6,554 bases of DNA from Armatimonadota bacterium. Its GTDB lineage: Bacteria; Armatimonadota; UBA10988; DTZQ01. This document shows, in pieces, positions 1-6,350 of the stretch (the stretch's first letter is position 1; every line of letters starts with the position of its first letter). The DNA lies in assembly GCA_012961305.1 (NCBI GenBank), contig DTZQ01000487.1, positions 1-6,554 on the forward strand, given 5' to 3'. A program made the position numbers and the translations under genes. The notes below the pieces were generated by a model. That model made no database searches and was not told the origin of the DNA. It was given only the letters and a program-made list of their open reading frames with translations.

Positions 1-2
1 AT

Positions 3-3000
3 GTTGAAGCGGCTCCGGTGCAAACTTTCACCCGCCAGGTGGGCATCCCCTTCGCGGGAATAGCAACTTTCCCCTCTCTCAATCAGACCATTACCCCGCG
101 GCAGCCAGTTCACTATCTCATCGTGTACGATTTCAGCCCGGCCGCCAATGCCGCCCACTTGGTGCAGGTGCAATTGGGTGACGGCACCCCAGAAAGTGCT
201 TACCAATTCATCAACCTGGCCGGGGATGACCTGGTCGAACTGAGTCCCAACCCCCTCACCAGCAGCGAAGTGGACATCGTCGGCAACACCCTCCGGATGG
301 AAGGGCAGTCCCTCACCACAGCCCGAATAGCCGTGGGGGCCGCTCAGGTGCCTATGCTGCGACTGCGCTTCACCGCTTCTCAGGGAACGGTCATCCTGCG
401 AGGGTTGCGCATCCGGGAAGCCGGAACCGCTCCGGCCGACCAAGCCGTGGTCCGGGTGCGCCTCTTCGACGACGCTAACTTGAACGACGAAATTGACGCC
501 GCCGAAGAGCAACAAGAACTAACCGCCGGGCTGAACGTGCGCTTTACCCCAGAGGGAGTAGCGGAAATCCAGGGCCTAACTTATACTGTGACGGCCGGCC
601 AACCCCGGCAGTTGATAATCGCCTACGACCTGAGTGAAAATGCGCCGGTGGGGGAGAGTTTACAAACCTCCCTGGCGCCGGAGGATGTAGACTTAGCCGC
701 GCCGGACAGCATCGCGTCGGGGACCCTGCTCCAAACCTCCGAGGCGGCGGTCATTGGGCGGGTGCTGAACATCACCGCTGAAGACCCCGAGCCTTGGCCG
801 GAAACTGCAGCCCAAAATGAGTCTGTACACTTGGGTTCGTTGGTGCTCACCCCAGGGCCGGGTACTACCCCCATCGTGTTGCGGGAACTGCGGCTGTTGT
901 TGACCGGCACGGCCCGGGACCCGGACCTAACCCGCATTCGGCTGCTGCGGGAAATGCCCGACGGTACGCGGGTGGAAATTGGCTCCGCTACCTTCAACGC
1001 CAAACGGGCTACCTTCAGCCTGGCGGCGAACAACGTTATCACCGCGCCGACGCGTCTGCGCTTGGTAGTGGACGTGGCTCCCGATGCCCGGGCCGGACGA
1101 ACCTTGGCGGTGACCCTGCCTGGGGCGACAGCCGTGGCCGTAGATGACCCGCAGTTCGTGGCCCTTCCGGGCAGCCTAACTCTGCCCTCCAAACTGCTGG
1201 TCTTGGTGGGCAATACGCTGGTAGTGCGGACCAACCTCTTTGAAGGGGTGGCTACGGACATTACGGGCAACGTCCTTACCGATGAGAATGCCCTCTTCTC
1301 CCCCCAACCCAACCAACTGGCCGGACAGCAATTGACCTTCCACAGCGGGGCGGAAGCAGGGGTTACCTATACTGTGCTGAGCAACACAGATACGGCTCTG
1401 GTGGTGGACCGACCGTTCAATGGTGCCGCGGCTGGCGATGGGTACACGGTTACCCTCCCCCCAGTTCGGGCCCCGACCCACGTGCCTCAGGGTACTAAAG
1501 GGGTGGTCATGCAGCGGCTCGTTCTCAGCACTCCAGTGGGCGAGGTGCCCCTGCGCAGCATTAGGATAGACCGGCTGGACCTTCACGACCCCGAGGTCAT
1601 CGCTCCCTCTGATGTGGATGTGGCGGCGGTGAAACTGTACACCCGTTGGCACGATACCAACGGCAACGGGCGAGTTGACCTGCTGGACGGCGATGTCAAT
1701 GGCAATGGACGCTTTGACCCCGGCGAGGAAGGGCCCATTCTGCTGGCTTCGGGAGCCTTTTCCTCCGGTTCTGTGACCCTACGGGGACTGGCCCTCAACC
1801 TCCAGGCTGGTACAGCCCGCACGGTCTACCTGGTCTTCGACATCGCGGAGGCAGCCACTTTGGATGTGGAGGTGGGGGCATATCTGGCCAACGCCAGTTA
1901 CTTCCGCGTGGACGTACCCAACGAGGTGGCAACTGCAGACCCGTTAACCGACACTTCTCTGTTCCCCATCGCTTCTTCCCCTCCCTCGCGGGTGGATGGC
2001 AACCGCCTGCAGGTGCGAGCCATTGACCTGGGCCCGCCGGCAGAGGTTCCTCAGGGCACGCTTGGGTTGCGGCTATTAGCCTTGGAATTGAGCGTGGACA
2101 GCGGCACCGTAGTGGTCAATGCTGTTCGGGTGGAGGAAAGTGGCAGCGGGCTGGCGGAGCGGAATGTGGCGGCCTTCCGGCTGCTGGAATGGACGGACTT
2201 GGGTACGCCGGAGGTGATTGACCCTACGGACCCGCTCACCCAGATTGGCCAGACCACCTTCACTGGCGAGGAGGCGACTCTGGCGCGGTTGAACTTAGTG
2301 GTGCGGGAAGGACGGCCCCGCAAGTTGGTGCTGGTGTATGACCTGCGGGCGGATGCGGTGCCCGGCGAGACCGTGGCTGTACGCCTGCCCAACAACAGTT
2401 ACTTGTCGGTCAGCAGTCCCGATTTGGTGGAACCCTTTGCTGAGCCCTTGGCTTCACCGGAAGTGAGCATCCAAGCGGCTCCGGGCACCCTAAACGTTAC
2501 GGGAAGCAATGCCGCGCCTTCAGCCGTAGTGCAGGGACAAACGGCCGTTCCCTTCCAGATTTTGGAACTGCAGGCTACCAGCACCGAGGTAGAACTGACC
2601 GGCCTGAGGGTGGAGGAGTTCGGCACCGGTTTGGCGGTGGAAACGGTGGCCCAGGTGAGCCTCTTCCGCTTTGGGGACGACAATGCCAATGGGCAGGTAG
2701 ACCAAGGGGAACTGCGGCTGCCCGCACTGGCCAAGGCCACTTTCTCCGCTCGGGAGGAAACAACCACGTTGCGCGGGTTCAACTTGGTCATTGCGCCGGG
2801 AGTGCCACAGTACTTGGTGGTGGCTGCGGACATCGCCCCTACGGCTCCTGAAGGGGTTACGGTGGGCCTGCGGGTGCCCAACAAAGAAGCGGTTACCGTG
2901 ACCCCGCCCAGTACGGTCAACCAGTTGGTGGAACTCTCCCCCGTGTTGCCGGCCACCATTCGCCGCAGTGCCTTTACCCTTACCGTAGAGGGGGTCTCCC

Positions 3001-5492
3001 GCGCGCCGGTGAATGTCACTCCCGGCCAGAGCGGGGCGGTGTTCATGGAACTGACCTTCACCGCCAGCGCGGGCACTATCGTTGTGGACGGCCTCACGGT
3101 GGAGAAAATCGGCACGGCGGATGATGCCGACATTGTGGCGGTGCGTCTGTTCCACGATACCAATGGAAACGGAGTGTTCGACCCGGGTAACGATGGCCAA
3201 ATTGGCACCAGTTCCCTCTTTGAAGGCGGCCTGGCGGTCTTCGACCATCTGGCCTTCCGGGTGCCGCACGCGGAGCCACGGACGATATTTATCACTTTGG
3301 ACTTTAGCCGCCAGGCCACTTTGGCGGCTACGGTGGGGGTGCAAATCTCCAGCCCCGCGGCCGTTACCGTGCGGGCTCCAGACCGGGTGAGTCCGGCTAA
3401 CTTCCCCCTGCTCTCCGATACGGCCTCCATTCGCCTGGCCCCGCTCATTTTGGGCACCAGTCTGGTTCCCAATGAAGTACCCCAGGGGGCGAAAGACGTG
3501 CCCTTCCTGCGAGTTACGGCTACGGTGACCACTGGATTGGTGGACATTGAAGCGATTACCATCACTCAGACGGGTAGGGCGCGGGATGCGGACATTGAAA
3601 CTGTGGGACTGTTTGCCGACAGCAACTTGGATGGGAGGTTTGAACCGGGGGTGGACGTTCGGTTGGGCGAACCGATGGTCTTCACCAGCGGAAGGGCCAC
3701 GTTCCGCTTCCGGACACCTTTGTCCCTCTCCCCTACCCAGTCGTTGGTCTTCTTCGTGGTGCTGGACCTGGCCAATGAAGCAGTGGTAGGTCGAACGGTA
3801 GGAGTGGGATTGGCCGACCGCACGGCCTTTACCCTGACCCGGCCGGAGGAGACCTTCCTCACCGGCAATTTCCCGGTGAGTTCGGAACTCAGCCGCCTGC
3901 GGGGCAACTTGGTGACGGTTGCCGGTGCCAGCATCATCCCCAGGGTAGTCATCGCCGGGCAAACGAACGTACCCTTTGAATCCTTGGTCTTCAGCCTTGA
4001 GGCGGGAACGGCGGTTTTGGAGACTTTGACGGTCCGGCGCACGGGCGGGACTGACGACCGGGATGTAAGCGGACTGCAACTTTATCGGGACCAAGACCAG
4101 AATGGACGATTGGACTTGGCAGTAGATACCCCGGTGGGTCGGCGGCAGGGCTTGGCCGGCGGCCGGGCCACTTTCACCCAACTGGGGTTGACCCTGAGGG
4201 CCCAGGAACCAGTGTACATCCTGCTGGTCGCAGACATCTCTGCCCTTACCCCAGTGGGACGGAAGATTGGTTTCCAGTTGGAAGCGGCTGAAGATGTAGG
4301 GGTGGCCCAGCCGGACGAAGTGGCCAAGGTAAACTTCCCCATAGTCTCCGGGGAAGTGACGGTGGGAGGAGGCTTAGTGGTCAGTGGGGTGAGCCTGGCT
4401 CCAACCACGGTGACGGCGGGCAGCCGCAACCAAGCACTGCTGCTGCTGACCTTCACTGCTTCGGGCGGGACCGTGACCCTTACCGGTTTGTCCTTCACCC
4501 TGAGCGGCACGCTGACGGACGAGGAAATCGCTCAGGTGAGCCTGTTCCGCGACGACAACCGCAATTCCCTCTTGGAACCAGAGATAGACCTTCCCGTGGG
4601 ACAGCCCAAAACTCCCACGGCCGGCAGAGTGGCCTTTACCGGCCTCAGCGAGGCGATAACCCCTGGCGGGCCGCCGCTGCGCATCATCGTGGCCGTGGAC
4701 CTCTCGCCTACGGCCACCGAGGGCCGTACCTTAAGCCTGATTTTGCCCAACCCGGCGGCGGTGAGCACGGCCGGCTTGGATGCGGTGAGTGAGGCCAATT
4801 TCCCCCTGGCCTCTACTCCCTTCACGGTTTCAGGCACGCAAGTTACCGTCAGCGCCGAGGACTTGGCCCCAGTTAGTGCGGTGCCGGGAGAGCGCAATGT
4901 GGCCCTACTGCGCTTGCGCCTGACCAGCGGGGGAGGGGCGGTGGAACTACGGGGGCTGAATCTGGAGCGGTTGGGAGAGGGTGTGGATGCCGATGTAGCC
5001 CAGGTGCGTCTGCACGTGGACGCAGATGCAGATGAGGAGTTCGACCCGGAAGTGGACACTACTTTGGCGGCCACGCGGTTCCTCAGTGGGGTGGCCCGGT
5101 TTGAAAACTTGGGGGTTCCCATTCCGGTGGAGGGTCTAACCCTCTTTGTAGTGGTAGACGTGGCCGCTGATGCCCCGCTGGGAGCCAGCATTGGAGTAGC
5201 CGTGCCCAATCCGGCCGCAGTGGTCGTTTCCGAACCGGCTACCGTGTTGCCGGTGAACTTCCCCCTGCGGTCGAGCCTTACGGGGGTCCTTATCAGGGTG
5301 CGCATCGTTCTGCCGCCGGGATTGAACATGGTTTCCGTGCCCATTGAGCCGGCCGACCGAGGGGCACATGAGGTCTTCGGCCTCCGGCCGGGCGAACTGC
5401 ACATTGCTCGCTGGGACCCGCAGCGGCAGAATTACCGCACCGACCCCAATGACCCCTTCGTAGGCCAGATTCGCGCCGGGCGGGGCTACTAG
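3..5492 (+). CDS. Giant repeat-containing probable surface/secreted protein, 5' partial, ends at in-frame TAG
   Basis: The frame is open from the first complete codon at 3. The GTG at 18 is not a credible start, because the residues before it (VEAAP) already fit the end of a repeat unit's loop region, so the gene begins upstream of the window. The translation is one partial and ten complete units of about 155 residues (3-5309), then a P-G-L-N module (from 5310). I found no cysteine and only about a dozen lysines in over 1,800 residues; Asp/Glu, Thr, Val and Pro are abundant, as in extracellular beta-rich proteins. Nine DxNxNG-type loops suggest calcium binding. No catalytic motif, membrane segment or signal peptide is visible; a signal peptide would be upstream. 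The role is inferred: a calcium-stabilised stalk or adhesin on the cell surface. The frame stops at TAG 5490-5492 inside a conserved motif, and coding character continues beyond it, so this is probably not the natural C-terminus. No recognised gene name applies. Confidence 0.85.
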   Translation, partial: VEAAPVQTFTRQVGIPFAGIATFPSLNQTITPRQPVHYLIVYDFSPAANAAHLVQVQLGDGTPESAYQFINLAGDDLVELSPNPLTSSEVDIVGNTLRMEGQSLTTARIAVGAAQVPMLRLRFTASQGTVILRGLRIREAGTAPADQAVVRVRLFDDANLNDEIDAAEEQQELTAGLNVRFTPEGVAEIQGLTYTVTAGQPRQLIIAYDLSENAPVGESLQTSLAPEDVDLAAPDSIASGTLLQTSEAAVIGRVLNITAEDPEPWPETAAQNESVHLGSLVLTPGPGTTPIVLRELRLLLTGTARDPDLTRIRLLREMPDGTRVEIGSATFNAKRATFSLAANNVITAPTRLRLVVDVAPDARAGRTLAVTLPGATAVAVDDPQFVALPGSLTLPSKLLVLVGNTLVVRTNLFEGVATDITGNVLTDENALFSPQPNQLAGQQLTFHSGAEAGVTYTVLSNTDTALVVDRPFNGAAAGDGYTVTLPPVRAPTHVPQGTKGVVMQRLVLSTPVGEVPLRSIRIDRLDLHDPEVIAPSDVDVAAVKLYTRWHDTNGNGRVDLLDGDVNGNGRFDPGEEGPILLASGAFSSGSVTLRGLALNLQAGTARTVYLVFDIAEAATLDVEVGAYLANASYFRVDVPNEVATADPLTDTSLFPIASSPPSRVDGNRLQVRAIDLGPPAEVPQGTLGLRLLALELSVDSGTVVVNAVRVEESGSGLAERNVAAFRLLEWTDLGTPEVIDPTDPLTQIGQTTFTGEEATLARLNLVVREGRPRKLVLVYDLRADAVPGETVAVRLPNNSYLSVSSPDLVEPFAEPLASPEVSIQAAPGTLNVTGSNAAPSAVVQGQTAVPFQILELQATSTEVELTGLRVEEFGTGLAVETVAQVSLFRFGDDNANGQVDQGELRLPALAKATFSAREETTTLRGFNLVIAPGVPQYLVVAADIAPTAPEGVTVGLRVPNKEAVTVTPPSTVNQLVELSPVLPATIRRSAFTLTVEGVSRAPVNVTPGQSGAVFMELTFTASAGTIVVDGLTVEKIGTADDADIVAVRLFHDTNGNGVFDPGNDGQIGTSSLFEGGLAVFDHLAFRVPHAEPRTIFITLDFSRQATLAATVGVQISSPAAVTVRAPDRVSPANFPLLSDTASIRLAPLILGTSLVPNEVPQGAKDVPFLRVTATVTTGLVDIEAITITQTGRARDADIETVGLFADSNLDGRFEPGVDVRLGEPMVFTSGRATFRFRTPLSLSPTQSLVFFVVLDLANEAVVGRTVGVGLADRTAFTLTRPEETFLTGNFPVSSELSRLRGNLVTVAGASIIPRVVIAGQTNVPFESLVFSLEAGTAVLETLTVRRTGGTDDRDVSGLQLYRDQDQNGRLDLAVDTPVGRRQGLAGGRATFTQLGLTLRAQEPVYILLVADISALTPVGRKIGFQLEAAEDVGVAQPDEVAKVNFPIVSGEVTVGGGLVVSGVSLAPTTVTAGSRNQALLLLTFTASGGTVTLTGLSFTLSGTLTDEEIAQVSLFRDDNRNSLLEPEIDLPVGQPKTPTAGRVAFTGLSEAITPGGPPLRIIVAVDLSPTATEGRTLSLILPNPAAVSTAGLDAVSEANFPLASTPFTVSGTQVTVSAEDLAPVSAVPGERNVALLRLRLTSGGGAVELRGLNLERLGEGVDADVAQVRLHVDADADEEFDPEVDTTLAATRFLSGVARFENLGVPIPVEGLTLFVVVDVAADAPLGASIGVAVPNPAAVVVSEPATVLPVNFPLRSSLTGVLIRVRIVLPPGLNMVSVPIEPADRGAHEVFGLRPGELHIARWDPQRQNYRTDPNDPFVGQIRAGRGY
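471..506 (+). other. EF-hand-like calcium-binding loop in R1
   Basis: Twelve residues, DANLNDEIDAAE, have oxygen ligands at EF-hand positions 1, 3, 5, 9 and 12 and a hydrophobic residue at 8. Asp replaces the usual Gly at position 6. Calcium binding is inferred from the pattern. Confidence 0.6.
1266..1457 (+). other. Inserted ~64-residue module between R2 and R3
   Basis: This stretch does not follow the repeat pattern. It reads as a small beta module with the core elements L-A-G-Q-Q-L-T-F, S-G-A-E-A-G-V-T-Y-T-V, S-N-T-D-T-A-L-V-V and A-A-G-D-G-Y-T-V. Similar 'GxxLxIxSGxxAGxxYxIxSNTxTxLxV' segments occur as small modules in other bacterial and phage structural proteins, from memory. The repeat pattern resumes after it with V-P-Q-G in R3. 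Confidence 0.55.
1653..1727 (+). other. Two tandem EF-hand-like calcium loops in R3
   Basis: Loop A (1653-1688) is DTNGNGRVDLLD and loop B (1692-1727) is DVNGNGRFDPGE, separated by one Gly. Both match the 12-residue EF-hand loop: Asp1, Asn3, Asn5, Gly6, hydrophobic 8, Asp9 and an acidic residue 12. The rest of an EF-hand (flanking helices) is not evident; the loops sit between beta strands, as in dockerin-like or thrombospondin-type calcium repeats. This is the only unit with a doubled loop. Confidence 0.7.
2676..2711 (+). other. EF-hand-like calcium-binding loop in R5
   Basis: DDNANGQVDQGE fits the canonical EF-hand loop at positions 1, 3, 5, 6, 8, 9 and 12. It is the last unit in the array with an acidic residue at position 12. 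Confidence 0.65.
3156..5057 (+). other. Five variant calcium loops with Asp at position 13 (R6-R10)
   Basis: Loops begin at 3156 (R6), 3618 (R7), 4089 (R8), 4551 (R9) and 5019 (R10). They read DTNGNGVFDPGND, DSNLDGRFEPGVD, DQDQNGRLDLAVD, DDNRNSLLEPEID and DADADEEFDPEVD. Positions 1, 3, 5 and 9 stay acidic or Asn, but position 12 is Asn, Val or Ile and the invariant Asp is at 13. R9 lacks Gly6 (Ser) and R10 has Glu6. Spacing between loops is 462, 471, 462 and 468 bases, which confirms the repeat register. Confidence 0.65.
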
Positions 5493-5588
5493 CTCTATGT
5501 CCCCGTAGGGGGAACGCAAGAGGTAGCCGGAGTGCCCGTAAGCACAGAGACTCTGCTGGTGGAGAACGAGGAGGTCGAATTCTTCTCC
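5310..5588 (+). other. First P-G-x-N module, interrupted by the TAG
   Basis: It starts L-P-P-G-L-N-M-V-S-V-P, continues with a V-F-G and an I-A-R-W-D-P segment, and reaches G-R-G-Y immediately before the TAG. After the stop, L-Y-V-P and a further strand complete the module. Modules of this type (P-G-W-N-M-I-S-x-P, then R-W-D, then G-Y-W) are common near the C-termini of large bacterial extracellular proteins; the specific function is unknown to me. Confidence 0.6.
5490..5492 (+). other. In-frame TAG (amber) codon interrupting the gene
   Basis: The codons around it read G-R-G-Y-stop-L-Y-V (5478-5501). The second copy of the module reads G-F-G-Y-F-V-Y-A (5805-5828), so the stop aligns with Phe. 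Related modules in my memory often have Gly-Tyr-Trp here, and TGG (Trp) differs from TAG by one transition. No other TAG, TAA or TGA occurs in this frame across the window, which argues against general codon reassignment. A short hairpin (CCCC 5501-5504, GGGG 5508-5511) follows eight bases later, but it has no T-tract and is not a convincing terminator. Confidence 0.9.
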
Positions 5589-5594
5589 GTGCCG

Positions 5595-5864
5595 CTACAG
5601 CCGGGATGGAACCAAATTGGGCATCCCTTCCCCTTCGCCGTAGAGTGGGGTAAAGTGCGGGTGCGGGCGCAGGGCCAGGTTTCTTCCCTCTCGGAAGCAG
5701 CCCAGAACGGTAGGGTGAGCGACTTTGCCTGGACCTTCCGGGGTGGCGGCCCCTACACCATGATTCATCCCACGGTGCTTAACGCGGGGCGGCTGTTGGA
5801 GCCAGGCTTCGGCTATTTCGTCTATGCTTATGAAGAAGTTGAACTCCTCATTCCCGCAGAGCCA
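5595..5864 (+). other. Second P-G-W-N module
   Basis: It starts L-Q-P-G-W-N-Q-I-G-H-P and ends L-E-P-G-F-G-Y-F-V-Y. The shared start and end motifs align it with the preceding module, so the pair is a diverged tandem duplication. Its intact G-Y-F-V-Y motif is the internal control showing which residue the TAG replaces in the first copy. Confidence 0.6.
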
Positions 5865-5918
5865 GTGGCAGTGGAAGAGGGGACTGAAGGCCGAAATCCC
5901 TTGTCTCCCAAGGGGGAG

Positions 5919-6350
5919 AACTGGCAGGTCCAACTAATAGCCAGCGTCAACGGGCGGGTGGAGGTGAGCATATTCGGATGCTCCTCCCAAATGACCCTGG
6001 CTCCCAACCCACCCTCAGCCCCAGGAGAGGTGGTGGACCTCTACTTCACCGAGCCCGGACGGGAAGCCGAGGAAGCGAAAGGCACCAGGTTCTCAGGTGG
6101 GCGTTGGGCCGTGGACTTACGGCGACCTTCGGGCCGGTTAGTATGGGAGTTTGCCCTGGAGGCACCAGCGGGGGCAGAGGTGACCTTGACTTGGCCGGGA
6201 TTGAGCCGGGCTCTGCCTGCGGGGTATCAAGCGGTGTTAAGGGATTGGGCCAGTGGCCAGCAGCGGAGTTTGCACACCCAGTCTAATTATCGCTTCCGGG
6301 CAGGGAAAGGGCCCCGGCCTTTCACTTTGACCGTGGAGCGGGTGGCAAAT
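5919..6350 (+). other. Probable C-terminal beta-sandwich domain
   Basis: It begins N-W-Q-V-Q-L-I-A-S-V-N-G and contains P-P-S-A-P-G-E-V-V-D-L-Y-F, a W-A-V-D-L-R segment, V-T-L-T-W-P, and an L-P-A-G-Y-x-A-V-L-R-D segment, followed by Y-R-F-R-A and F-T-L-T-V-E. This strand-rich order resembles the domain that commonly precedes a FlgD-like Ig domain in large secreted proteins, but I cannot assign a named family. The only cysteine in the window's protein is here (codon 5979). Confidence 0.5.

Larger units (their letters stand above)
3..5309 (+). repeat. Tandem protein-repeat array: one partial and ten ~155-residue beta-rich units
   Basis: Approximate units: R0 (partial) 3-290, R1 291-761, R2 762-1229, R3 1461-2000, R4 2001-2489, R5 2490-2972, R6 2973-3443, R7 3444-3908, R8 3909-4373, R9 4374-4838, R10 4839-5309. 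Each unit follows the same order. It opens with P-x-x-V-x-x-G-Q and a hydrophobic strand, then a G-T-V-x-L-x-G-L strand, then G-T-x-x-D-x-D and V-x-L-[FY]. Next come the acidic loop, a G-x-x-x-F segment, a V-x-x-D-[IL]-[SA] strand and a P-x-A-V-x-V strand. Units are recognisable as protein but much diverged in DNA, with few shared words longer than about a dozen bases (for example AACTTCCCCCTGC in R6 and R10). The duplications are therefore old and under protein-level selection. The fold is inferred to be an Ig-like or related beta sandwich; I cannot name a family with certainty. Confidence 0.85.

Noticed and set aside
1..63. ATG at position 1 opening a short frame
   Set aside because: It ends after 20 codons at TAG 61-63 and is out of frame with the large gene. 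Position 1 is only the window edge.
2399..3565. 388-codon open frame on the minus strand
   Set aside because: Same reason: antisense to strongly patterned plus-strand repeats, low-complexity Ser/Thr/Arg/Val composition and no motif of its own. Other minus-strand frames (623-1312, 4532-5404, 5595-5933) are rejected likewise.
2520..4181. 553-codon open frame on the minus strand
   Set aside because: It lies wholly opposite the repeat array, is rich in Arg, His, Gln, Pro and Ser with no domain pattern, and mirrors the repeat periodicity of the plus strand. It is a shadow of GC-rich codon structure.
5501..5511. CCCC-GTA-GGGG hairpin just after the TAG, as terminator or readthrough signal
   Set aside because: Only four base pairs with a three-base loop and no T-tract; such short inverted repeats are expected by chance in GC-rich coding DNA.
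5518..5534. AAGAGG eight bases before GTG 5532 as a restart site after the stop
   Set aside because: The purine run is explained by Gln-Glu-Val codons of the module, and the resulting protein would begin mid-domain without a signal peptide. It could allow low-level reinitiation but is not supported as a designed start.
5978..6286. 102-codon plus-strand frame overlapping the C-terminal region
   Set aside because: It is out of phase with the frame that carries the beta-sandwich and FlgD-like patterns, and its composition (Gly, Arg, Ser, Pro) is that of a shadow frame.
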